Shown piece by piece: positions 22,932-31,696 of a DNA stretch of 41,468 nt. This stretch comes from an uncultured bacterium. GTDB lineage: Bacteria > Bacillota > Clostridia > Oscillospirales > Acutalibacteraceae. The DNA lies in the NCBI GenBank assembly GCA_905215055.1, contig CAJMOH010000023.1, positions 1 through 41,468 of the forward strand. Reading direction: 5' to 3'. Under the pieces are notes generated by a model. The model worked only from the letters and a program-made list of their open reading frames with translations, had not been told where the DNA came from and ran no database searches. Position 1 is the stretch's first letter; every line of letters begins with the position of its first letter. Made by a program: the position numbers and the translations under genes.

Positions 22932-23888
22932 ATGCTGTGGCTTTGGATTTTGACAGGCGTTCTTTTGGCGGCAGCGGCGGCGCTGCTGGGGGCGGCTGGT
23001 TTTTTCTTCTGGTTTTCTATCCGGCGGCGCAAAAGCGAGTGCACGGACCAGCAGTACGAGGAGCCGGACTCCATCTGGAATCCCTTCCGGCAGCGGATGA
23101 AGGAGGCCCAGGACTATATCCAGGCCCACACCCGGGAGAGGGTGAGCATCACCTCTGGGGACGGGCTGACCCTTACCGCCCTGTACCTGCCGGTGAAGAA
23201 CCCCCGAGGCACGGTGATTGCCTTTCACGGCTACCGGTCCCTGGCCACCATTGACTTTGCCCTGGAGGTGGAATTTTTCCACCGGCTGGGGTTTGACGTG
23301 CTGCTGCCCTACCAGCGCTCCCACGGGGAGAGCCAGGGGAAATACATCACCTACGGCGTGAAGGAGCGCTTTGACTGCCGGGACTGGGCCGTTTACGCCG
23401 CCCGGCGCTTTGGGGACCGGCCCCTGTTTCTCATGGGGATTTCCATGGGCGCCGCCACGGTGCTGATGGCCTCCGGCCTGGAGCTGCCGGAAAACACCCG
23501 GGGCATTGTGGCGGACTGCGGCTTTACCACCCCCTGGGAGATTATGGCCCACGTCGCGCGGCGGGATTTTCACCTGCCGGCCTTTCCCCTGCTCTACCTG
23601 CTGGAGCTGCTGGCCCGGCTGATCGCCGGGTTTTCCCTGAAGGGGGCGGACACCCGTCAGGCCCTGAAAAGCACCCGGCTGCCCGTGCTGTTTCTCCACG
23701 GGGAGGCGGACGACTTTGTGCCCCTTTCCATGACCGAGGAAAATTACCGGGCCTGCGCCGGCAAAAAGGCTCAATACCTGGTGCCGGAGGCGGGCCACGC
23801 CCAAAGCTTTGCCAGGGATACCCAGGGCTGCGAGAAGGCCATCCGCCGCTTTTTGGAGGACTGTCTGGCGGATGCCCCCTTGGGGTGA
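22932..23888 (+). CDS. Membrane-anchored alpha/beta hydrolase
   Basis: A 318-residue protein with an N-terminal membrane helix (about 2-30), then an alpha/beta hydrolase domain. The serine nucleophile is about Ser171 in MGISMGAAT; the acid is in HGEADDFVP and the base His in PEAGHAQS. The oxyanion region is AFHGYRS. AGGAGG at 22919-22924 suits ATG 22932; the earlier ATG at 22926 is too close. It follows the SipW-like gene by 15 bases. The substrate is unknown; membrane tethering suggests acting at the cell envelope. Confidence 0.87.
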   Translation: MLWLWILTGVLLAAAAALLGAAGFFFWFSIRRRKSECTDQQYEEPDSIWNPFRQRMKEAQDYIQAHTRERVSITSGDGLTLTALYLPVKNPRGTVIAFHGYRSLATIDFALEVEFFHRLGFDVLLPYQRSHGESQGKYITYGVKERFDCRDWAVYAARRFGDRPLFLMGISMGAATVLMASGLELPENTRGIVADCGFTTPWEIMAHVARRDFHLPAFPLLYLLELLARLIAGFSLKGADTRQALKSTRLPVLFLHGEADDFVPLSMTEENYRACAGKKAQYLVPEAGHAQSFARDTQGCEKAIRRFLEDCLADAPLG

Positions 23889-23937
23889 AAAGCCCTGCCA
23901 GGAAGGAATTTGACAGCGGGGAAAACAGGTCAAAAAA

Positions 23938-23957
23938 ATTTTGTTTCTCAACAAAAT
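23938..23957. promoter_or_regulatory. Inverted repeat next to the MATE promoter
   Basis: ATTTTGTT (23938-23945) and AACAAAAT (23950-23957) with a TCTC centre lie 6 bases before the -35 box. A candidate repressor site for the drug-efflux operon. Confidence 0.45.
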
Positions 23958-23963
23958 AATGGA

Positions 23964-23992
23964 TTGCAAAGCAGTCCCGGACATGGTAAGAT
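23964..23992 (+). promoter_or_regulatory. Promoter of the tandem MATE operon
   Basis: TTGCAA (23964-23969), a 17-base spacer and TAAGAT (23987-23992) with a TGG extension. About 105 bases lie between it and the MATE start. Confidence 0.6.
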
Positions 23993-24096
23993 ACTCAAAG
24001 AACACACGGCGTTCGTGGAAACCGGGGAACCGGAAACCGCCTTCGTCGTACTTTTTTGCCTGGATTTCGGAATTTTTTTTGGAAAGGGGTCATTTT

Positions 24097-25464
24097 ATGG
24101 CGCAGAGAATCCGCAGCATGACCGAAGGTTCTCCCATGAGGCTGCTCATTGCCTTTGCCCTGCCGCTGATGGTGGGAAACGTGTTCCAGCAGCTGTACAC
24201 CGTGGTGGACACCGCCGTGGTGGGCCAGTTTGTGGGGGTCAGCGCCTTGGCCTCCCTGGGGGCGGCGGACAGCCCCAACTGGGGTGTGCTGGGCATTATC
24301 CAGGGGCTTACCCAGGGCTTCTCCATTTTGATGGCCCAGCACTTTGGCGCCAAGGACCATCGGGAGCTGTCCCGGTCGGTGGGGGCCTCGGTAACGCTGT
24401 GCCTGCTGTTTGCCCTGCTTTTGGAGGTGGGGGGCCAGCTGTGGGCAGAGCCTCTGCTGCGGCTGCTCAATACCCCCCAGGACGTGCTGCCCGGCGCCCT
24501 GCTGTACCTGCGGATTGTCTACGGGGGCATTCCGGCCATTATGGCCTACAATTTTCTGGCGGCCATACTCCGGGCCTTGGGAGACGCCAAAACCCCCCTG
24601 TACGCCATTGTGGTGGCGGCGCTGATGAACGTGGCTCTGGACCTGCTGTTTGTGGTGGGGTTCCACTGGGGCATTGCGGGGGCCGCTATCGCCACGGTGA
24701 TCTCTCAGGTGGCCTCAGCGGTGTATTGTTTTCTCAACGTGCGGAGGATTACCATTCTCCAGGTGCGCCGGGAGGATTTAAAGCTGGAGCGGACCCTGTG
24801 CCTGACCCTGCTGAAGCTGGGGTTCCCCATGGCCCTGCAAAACGCCATCATCGCCGTGGGCAGCATGGTGGTGCAGTTTGTCATCAACGGCTACGGCATG
24901 CTGTTCCTGGCGGGCTTTACCGCCACCAACAAGCTTTACGGCCTGCTGGAGATCGCCGCCACCTCCTATGGCTTCGCGGTGACCTCCTATGTGGGGCAGA
25001 ACCTGGGCGCCCGGCTGGTGCGGCGAATTAAAAAGGGCCAGCGCTCGGCGGCGCTGCTCGCCCTGATTACCTCGGTGGTAATTGGTGGGGCCATGCTGCT
25101 GTTTGGCAGGCTGGTGCTGGGGCTGTTTATCTCCGGCGAGCCTGGCCAGGTGGAAGCCTCTCTGGACATTGCCTATCACTATCTGTCCATTATGAGTGTG
25201 TGCCTGCCCATTCTGTATATGCTGCACATTTACCGCTCCGCCCTGATGGGCCTGGGAGATACGGTGGTGCCCATGTTCTCCGGCTTTGCGGAGATGGTGG
25301 TGCGCATCGGCGTGGCTCTGGTGCTGCCCATCTGGATGGGTCAGGAGGGCATCTACTATGCGGAGGTAGGGGCCTGGACCGCCGCGGCGGTGATTCTGGT
25401 GGCGGCCTATTACCTGCGGATCGGCGCCCTTTCCCGGCGAAAGGGCTTCGCGCTGGATGAATAA
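24097..25464 (+). CDS. MATE-family efflux transporter (first of a tandem pair)
   Basis: A 455-residue membrane protein of the multidrug and toxin extrusion family with about 12 helices. The first helix region, PLMVGNVFQQLYTVVDTAVVGQFVG, is diagnostic (quoted here as GNVFQQLYTVVDTAVVGQF), and the second half repeats the fold with LGFPMALQNAI and ATNKLYGLLEIAATSYGFA. Export would be driven by Na+ or H+. The ATG at 24097 has GAAAGGGG upstream; the open frame to 23941 is ignored because it covers the promoter. The second MATE gene starts 21 bases after the stop. Confidence 0.93.
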   Translation: MAQRIRSMTEGSPMRLLIAFALPLMVGNVFQQLYTVVDTAVVGQFVGVSALASLGAADSPNWGVLGIIQGLTQGFSILMAQHFGAKDHRELSRSVGASVTLCLLFALLLEVGGQLWAEPLLRLLNTPQDVLPGALLYLRIVYGGIPAIMAYNFLAAILRALGDAKTPLYAIVVAALMNVALDLLFVVGFHWGIAGAAIATVISQVASAVYCFLNVRRITILQVRREDLKLERTLCLTLLKLGFPMALQNAIIAVGSMVVQFVINGYGMLFLAGFTATNKLYGLLEIAATSYGFAVTSYVGQNLGARLVRRIKKGQRSAALLALITSVVIGGAMLLFGRLVLGLFISGEPGQVEASLDIAYHYLSIMSVCLPILYMLHIYRSALMGLGDTVVPMFSGFAEMVVRIGVALVLPIWMGQEGIYYAEVGAWTAAAVILVAAYYLRIGALSRRKGFALDE

Positions 25465-25485
25465 CAAAACGAGGAGGAACCTTTT

Positions 25486-26877
25486 GTGGAGCAGACCCAA
25501 ACTCTCAAGGAAAACAGCATTACCGAAGGCGTGATTTGGAAGCAGCTGTTGATCTTTTTCTTTCCCATTTTGATTGGAACCTTTTTCCAGCAGCTTTACA
25601 ACACCGTGGACACCATTGTGGTGGGCCAATATGTGGGAACCAACGCTTTGGCGGCGGTGGGTACCACCGGCACCCTCATCAACCTGCTGGTGGGCTTTTT
25701 TGTGGGCGTGTCCTCTGGCGCCACGGTGATTATCTCCCAGTTCTTCGGGGCGGGAGACGCTAAAAACGTGTCCAAGGCTGTGCATACCTCTATGGCCCTG
25801 GCCTTGGCGGGCGGGCTGATTATCATGGTGTTCGGCCTGCTGACAGCCCGGCCCTCTCTGGAGCTGCTGGGGGTGCCGGAGGAGATTATGGACGACGCCC
25901 TGACCTATGTGAACGTGTACTACTGCGGCATTATCGCCAGCATGATCTACAACGTGGGCACCGGCGTGCTGCGGGCCATCGGCGACAGCCGCATGCCCCT
26001 GTATGTGCTGATTGTCTGCTGTCTGGTGAACATTGTGCTGGACCTGCTGTTTGTGCTGGCCTTCCACTGGGATGTGTTCGGCGTGGCCTTTGCCACGGTG
26101 CTTTCCCAGGTGGTCAGCGCGGTGCTGATTATGGTGCGGCTGATGCTCACCCGAGAGTCCTACCGGGTAGAGCTGAAAAAGATCCGTTTTGACAGGAGCA
26201 TTCTGAAAAACGTCATCCGCATCGGCCTGCCGGCTGGCGCTCAGTCGGTGCTGTACTCGGTGTCCAACCTGGTGGTGCAGGCCAGCATCAACTCCTTTGG
26301 AACCGACGCCATCGCCTCCTGGGCGGCCATCGGAAAAATTGACGGCTTTATCTGGATGGTGATGAGCGCCTTTGGCATTGCCATCACCACCTTTGTGGGA
26401 CAGAATTTCGGCGCCATGAAGTACGACCGGGTGAAAAAGAGCATTCGGGTGTGCCTGGGCATGTCCCTGGGGACTACCATTGTCCTGAGCATTTTGCTGC
26501 TCACCTTTATGGAGCCGCTGCTTCGGTTCTTCACCGGGGATGAGACGGTTATCGAAATCGGCCAGAATTTCTTCTGGGTGCTGGCTCCCAGCTATTTTAC
26601 CTATGTGTTTATCGAGATTCTCTCCGGCGCCATCCGGGGCGCGGGGGAATCCTTCCAGCCCATGCTGATCACCTGCTTTGGCGTGTGCGGCCTGCGAATC
26701 CTGTGGCTGGCCCTGGTGGGACTGGTTCCCGCCATGCACTCCATGCAGATGGTGGCCATGAACTACCCCATTACCTGGGTCATTGCCGCGGTGGTGTTCA
26801 TCATCTATTACCTGCGGATGAATTGGCTGCGCCGGTGCATCAGGCGCAGCGGCCAGCCCATGCCGGAAAAGCTGTGA
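25486..26877 (+). CDS. MATE-family efflux transporter (second of a tandem pair)
   Basis: A 463-residue MATE transporter. The opening PILIGTFFQQLYNTVDTIVV is the same motif as in its neighbour, and the protein halves repeat at IRIGLPAGAQSVLYSVSNLV. It starts at GTG 25486 with GAGGAGG at 25471-25477. The two MATE proteins are clearly homologous but diverged, so the pair is an old duplication or two subfamilies that may work side by side. A strong terminator follows. Confidence 0.93.
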   Translation: MEQTQTLKENSITEGVIWKQLLIFFFPILIGTFFQQLYNTVDTIVVGQYVGTNALAAVGTTGTLINLLVGFFVGVSSGATVIISQFFGAGDAKNVSKAVHTSMALALAGGLIIMVFGLLTARPSLELLGVPEEIMDDALTYVNVYYCGIIASMIYNVGTGVLRAIGDSRMPLYVLIVCCLVNIVLDLLFVLAFHWDVFGVAFATVLSQVVSAVLIMVRLMLTRESYRVELKKIRFDRSILKNVIRIGLPAGAQSVLYSVSNLVVQASINSFGTDAIASWAAIGKIDGFIWMVMSAFGIAITTFVGQNFGAMKYDRVKKSIRVCLGMSLGTTIVLSILLLTFMEPLLRFFTGDETVIEIGQNFFWVLAPSYFTYVFIEILSGAIRGAGESFQPMLITCFGVCGLRILWLALVGLVPAMHSMQMVAMNYPITWVIAAVVFIIYYLRMNWLRRCIRRSGQPMPEKL

Positions 26878-26888
26878 GGCGTGTTTTC

Positions 26889-26926
26889 AAAAAAGGCGCG
26901 GTCCCTGCCGGGACCGTGCCTTTTTT
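26889..26926 (+). terminator. Terminator of the MATE operon
   Basis: GGCGCGGTCCC (26895-26905) and GGGACCGTGCC (26910-26920), one G-U pair, flanked by six A and six T residues. Confidence 0.92.
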
Positions 26927-26983
26927 GCGGTTTCCCTCCCTGGGAAAAAGGGGGGAAAGGTTGCGCCGGGCGCACTTTTCCCA

Positions 26984-27012
26984 TTGCTTTTTTAAGGGAT
27001 TTGCGGTATGAT
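26984..27012 (+). promoter_or_regulatory. Promoter of the isomerase gene
   Basis: TTGCTT (26984-26989), a 17-base spacer and TATGAT (27007-27012), 70 bases before the start codon. Confidence 0.6.
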
Positions 27013-27081
27013 AAAGGCATGAATTGGTGCGTACAACCTACGCGCGGAAATTTCAGTTTTTGAATATGGGAGGAATTTACC

Positions 27082-28572
<1,491 letters not shown>

Positions 28573-28587
28573 GGCGGAGACATGGAG

Positions 28588-28616
28588 AAAGGGACTGCTT
28601 CCGGCAGTCCCTTTTT
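28588..28616 (+). terminator. Terminator of the isomerase gene
   Basis: GGGACTGC (28591-28598) and GCAGTCCC (28604-28611) around TTCCG, then five T residues. Confidence 0.9.
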
Positions 28617-28622
28617 CGCGTC

Positions 28623-28656
28623 AAAAGAGGGAAAGCGGAGTGCTTTCCCTCTTTTC
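28623..28656. terminator. Second, bidirectional terminator
   Basis: AAAAGAGGGAAAGC (28623-28636) and GCTTTCCCTCTTTT (28642-28655) are perfectly complementary. It closes the minus-strand small gene ending at 28662 and backs up the isomerase terminator. Confidence 0.85.
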
Positions 28657-28661
28657 TTGTT

Positions 28662-28835
28662 TTAGAAGAAAAAGATCAAATAGATGGCTCCTGCAACAAA
28701 GGCGGCAAAGACCAGCGCCGCCAGAAGGAAAATCCAGGTGGGCAGCTTCTTGCCTTTTTTGGAGTGGGCAAAACGGTAGGCCAAACCCTGGGTGACAATG
28801 TGGGGGTCTGCTACCGGTGGCGGACGTCCAACCAT
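28662..28835 (-). CDS. Small single-TM protein, 57 residues
   Basis: A tiny gene read on the minus strand from ATG at 28835. AAGGAGGAG lies 5-6 bases upstream. The protein starts MVGRPPPVADPHIVTQGLAY, has a basic segment HSKKGKKLP, then a C-terminal hydrophobic helix (WIFLLAALVFAAFVAGAIY) and ends in LIFFF. It resembles a tail-anchored or single-pass membrane protein. The function is unknown. It lies downstream of another small one-TM gene on the same strand, with a similar hydrophilic-basic-helix plan. Confidence 0.75.
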   Translation of the reverse strand: MVGRPPPVADPHIVTQGLAYRFAHSKKGKKLPTWIFLLAALVFAAFVAGAIYLIFFF

Positions 28836-28928
28836 GCTATCTCCTCCTTACAAATACAAAGGGCGTTGGTTTTTCCGGGGCTTGGAGTTTGCCGGCTTTT
28901 CACCGCAGAAATGGGCGGCTGCGGGCCG

Positions 28929-29132
28929 TTATCCGCCCGCCAGGGCGAAGATCAGCACGAACACCAGGACTACTGCCGCCAGCAGAATCCCTGCCAGCAC
29001 CAGGGGCCATTTTTTCTTGCTGCCTCCGGGGTTGCGGTCCATCACGTCTTTCGCGGCGAAAAAGTTGCCCAGCATGCCGTCCGCTTGACTGGGGATATTG
29101 GGCTGTTGGCTGGGAATCATGTTGGGATCCAT
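28929..29132 (-). CDS. Small single-TM protein, 67 residues
   Basis: From ATG 29132 the protein begins MDPNMIPSQQPNIPSQADGM, has NFFAAKDVMDRNPGGSKKKW and ends in one hydrophobic helix (LVLAGILLAAVVLVFVLIFA) plus LAGG. GGAGG lies about 8 bases before the ATG. An extension upstream to 29216 would cover the promoter, so it is rejected. It has the same layout as the 57-residue protein downstream and the two are probably cotranscribed. Function unknown. Confidence 0.75.
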   Translation of the reverse strand: MDPNMIPSQQPNIPSQADGMLGNFFAAKDVMDRNPGGSKKKWPLVLAGILLAAVVLVFVLIFALAGG

Positions 29133-29184
29133 ACTGACGCCTCCTTTCAGCGAGGAAAAATGTGCTGCTTCTACACTTAAATTA

Positions 29185-29215
29185 TACAAGAAATTATCAC
29201 AAAAAAACAAGGGCA
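29185..29215 (-). promoter_or_regulatory. Promoter of the small membrane-protein genes
   Basis: On the minus strand a perfect TATAAT (at about 29188-29183) is preceded, 18 bases away, by TTGTTT. The region is AT-rich compared with its surroundings. Confidence 0.55.
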
Positions 29216-29275
29216 AAATTTACAAATTTATTCTAATTTTCTTAGACGCTGTAACAGTGATGCGCCGTATAACCA

Positions 29276-29311
29276 AAACAAAGAGGACCCAGCGCCAGGC
29301 TGAGTCCTCGT
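29276..29311 (-). terminator. Terminator of the EF-G-like gene
   Basis: On the minus strand CGAGGACTC pairs with GTCCTC across a GC-rich loop and is followed by TTTGTTTT, just after the stop codon at 29327. Confidence 0.7.
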
Positions 29312-29326
29312 TCTGTTTTCGAAATA

Positions 29327-31396
29327 TCAAGCGTTTTCTTCGGCCTTAGATTCCTCAATGACCTTCTGGGCCACGTTGGAGGGAGCCTCCTCGTACCGCT
29401 CGAAGGTGAAGGTAAAGCTGCCCCGGCCCTGGGTGCATTGGCGGATGAAGGTGGTAAAGTCGTGCATCTCCGCCATGGGGACCTCGGCCTCCACGGTCTG
29501 CCGGCCTTCCCCGGCAGGCTCCATGCCCAGCACACGGCCCCGGCGCTTGTTCACCTCGCCCATCACATCGCCCATGTTGCCGTCCGGCACAGTGGCCTTC
29601 AGGTGGCCGATGGGCTCCAGCAGCACAGGGTTGGCCTGGGGCATGCCGGCTTTGTAGGCCAAAGCCGCCGCCGTCTTAAAGGACATTTCCGAGGAGTCCA
29701 CCGGATGGTAAGAGCCGTCATACAGCACGGCGGACAGGCCCACCACAGGATAGCCCGCCAGGGGGCCCTTCTGGATGCATTCCCGCAGGCCCTTTTCCAC
29801 CGCGGGGAAGAAGCCCTTGGGAACAGAGCCGCCTACAACCCGCTCGCCAAACTCCAGGCCGTCGCTGTCGCAGGGGGAGAATTCAATCCACACGTCGCCA
29901 AACTGGCCGTGGCCGCCGGTCTGCTTCTTGTGCCGGCCCTGGACCTGCACCGTCTTGCGGATGGTCTCCCGGTAGGGAACCTTGGGCTTTTTCAGGGTGA
30001 TGTCCACGCCGAACTTGCTCTTCAGCTTGGAGACCGCCACATCCAGGTGCTGCTCGCCCAGGCCGCTGACAATCATCTCGTGGGTTTCGTTGTTGGTGGA
30101 GAACTGCAGGGTGGGATCCTCTTCGGAGAGCCGCATCATGCCCTGGGCGATCTTGTCTTCCTCGCCCTTCTTGGCGGGGACAATGGCCATGCTCAAGGTG
30201 GGGTTGGGATACTCCACGCCTTCCAGGGTGACTTTCCGGGTGGGAGAGCACAAGGTATCGCCGGTGTTGGTGGCGGTCAGCTTGGGAATGGCCCCAATGT
30301 CTCCCGCGCCGATGTACTTGACGTCCACCTGCTTTTTGCCCACCATCATCACGGTCTTGCCAATGCGCTCCACGTTGCCGGTGCGCATGTTCACCAGCTG
30401 AGAGTCGGTGGAAAGCTTGCCGGAGATCACCTTCACATAAGACAGCTTGCCAATAAAGGGGTCCGCCACGGTCTTAAAGACAATGGCGGCGGCGGCGCCG
30501 TCCTCGTTGACAGACAGCTCCACAGGGTTGCCGTCCACGTCCAGGCCGATTTCCCCAGCCTTTTCCTCGGCGGAGGGCGCCAGCCAGCACAGGCCGTCCA
30601 TAAACTGCTCCATGCCCCGCATCAGCAGGGCGTCGCCGCAGAACACCGGGGTGATGGTGCCGGACTTCACGCCCTTGCTCACGCCCACAATGACCTCCTC
30701 GGGGGTGAAGGGCTCGCCGGCGAAGTATTTCTCAAACAGCTCGTCGTCGGTTTCGGCGACGGCCTCGTAAATAGCGGTGCGAAGGCCCTCCAGCCGGTCT
30801 CCCATGTCGGGCATGGGAACAGCCACGGGCTTGCCGCCGGAGTAATCATAGGCCTTGTACTCCAGCAGGTTGATGTAGATATTGGCCTGGCCGTCCTGAA
30901 TAAAGGGCACCACCACCGGGCATACAGAGGGGCCGAAGCTGGCCTTCAAATCCTCGAACACCCGATAGAACCTGGCGCTTTCGTCGCACAGGCCGTTGAC
31001 GAAGAAGATCTTCGCTAGGCCGCTTTTCTCGGCGGCGGCAAAGGCCTTTTCCGTGCCCACGGCCACGCCGTCCTTGCCGGAGACCACAATCAGGGCTGTG
31101 TCCGCGGCGCGCATGGCCTCCATCATGCCGCCCTCAAAGTCGAACAGGCCCGGGGCGTCCAGCAGGTTAATCTTTTTGTTTTTCCACTCCAAAGGGGCAA
31201 CCGCCGCGGAAATAGAGGCTTTCCGGCGAATCTCCTCCGGGTCATAGTCGCAAACGGTGTTGCCGTCGCCCACCTTTCCCCGCCGGTCGGAGACACCGGC
31301 CAGATAGAGCATAGCCTCGGCCAGAGAGGTTTTGCCCGCTCCGCCGTGGCCGGCCACAGCCAAATTGATAATATTCTTCCCTTGATATTGGTTCAT
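29327..31396 (-). CDS. EF-G-like translational GTPase paralogue with altered G motifs
   Basis: A 689-residue protein with the EF-G domain plan: GTPase domain (1-270), domain II, domain III (LSEEDPTLQF), domain IV (QTGGHGQFGDVWIEF) and domain V (PIGHLKATVPDGNMGDVMGEVNKRRG). It belongs to the second EF-G clade (start NIINLAVAGHGGAGKTSL). G1 is intact, GHGGAGKTS at 16-24. G3 is DAPGLFDF at 80-87, where EF-G has DTPGHVDF and close paralogues DTPGYFDF, so the switch II His is Leu. G4 is NGLCDE at 134-139 instead of NKMD. AAGGAG precedes the ATG. It is probably not the housekeeping EF-G; its role is unknown. Confidence 0.88.
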   Translation of the reverse strand: MNQYQGKNIINLAVAGHGGAGKTSLAEAMLYLAGVSDRRGKVGDGNTVCDYDPEEIRRKASISAAVAPLEWKNKKINLLDAPGLFDFEGGMMEAMRAADTALIVVSGKDGVAVGTEKAFAAAEKSGLAKIFFVNGLCDESARFYRVFEDLKASFGPSVCPVVVPFIQDGQANIYINLLEYKAYDYSGGKPVAVPMPDMGDRLEGLRTAIYEAVAETDDELFEKYFAGEPFTPEEVIVGVSKGVKSGTITPVFCGDALLMRGMEQFMDGLCWLAPSAEEKAGEIGLDVDGNPVELSVNEDGAAAAIVFKTVADPFIGKLSYVKVISGKLSTDSQLVNMRTGNVERIGKTVMMVGKKQVDVKYIGAGDIGAIPKLTATNTGDTLCSPTRKVTLEGVEYPNPTLSMAIVPAKKGEEDKIAQGMMRLSEEDPTLQFSTNNETHEMIVSGLGEQHLDVAVSKLKSKFGVDITLKKPKVPYRETIRKTVQVQGRHKKQTGGHGQFGDVWIEFSPCDSDGLEFGERVVGGSVPKGFFPAVEKGLRECIQKGPLAGYPVVGLSAVLYDGSYHPVDSSEMSFKTAAALAYKAGMPQANPVLLEPIGHLKATVPDGNMGDVMGEVNKRRGRVLGMEPAGEGRQTVEAEVPMAEMHDFTTFIRQCTQGRGSFTFTFERYEEAPSNVAQKVIEESKAEENA

Positions 31397-31493
31397 ACTG
31401 GAGAACTCCTTCCTTATCCAAAGTAAGCGGCCCTGGTCGCCCTGCCCTGCAATTCCCTGATTTGCACAAGCTTGGTTCCACTAGGCATAGCTA

Positions 31494-31522
31494 ATTATAT
31501 AACAATCTCCCAAAGAATACAA
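31494..31522 (-). promoter_or_regulatory. Promoter of the EF-G-like gene
   Basis: On the minus strand: TTGTAT (31522-31517), a 17-base spacer and TATAAT (31499-31494), about 100 bases before the ATG at 31396. Confidence 0.7.
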
Positions 31523-31591
31523 TGGGGAAAACAGAAATACTATGAATTTTACGTTTTAGTTCCACTGTTTTTGGTAGAAGTCACGAAAAAC

Positions 31592-31672
31592 AGACTCCCC
31601 TTTCCAAAGGAAACCCGGAAAAAGGAGTCTTTCTCACAAAAAAGGGCCGCCGCGAAAGGCGGCAGCCCAAAG
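31592..31672 (-). terminator. Terminator region of the P-type-ATPase-like gene
   Basis: On the minus strand GGGCTGCCGC pairs with GCGGCGGCCC (31646-31668) followed by six T residues. A second, longer hairpin AGACTCC/GGAGTCT (31592-31630) lies just beyond. The remaining bases to the EF-G promoter hold nothing else recognised. Confidence 0.75.
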
Positions 31673-31696
31673 AAGGTCTCTCTATTTTTTTACCGG

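Noticed and set aside
21282..24005. 907-codon open frame on the minus strand opposite three genes
   Set aside because: It crosses the HAD-GNAT, SipW-like and hydrolase genes antisense, is Gly/Pro/His/Gln-rich and has no recognisable motif.
24778..26739. 653-codon minus-strand frame opposite the MATE genes
   Set aside because: His/Gln/Gly-rich antisense product without domains; the MATE genes on the other strand are unmistakable.
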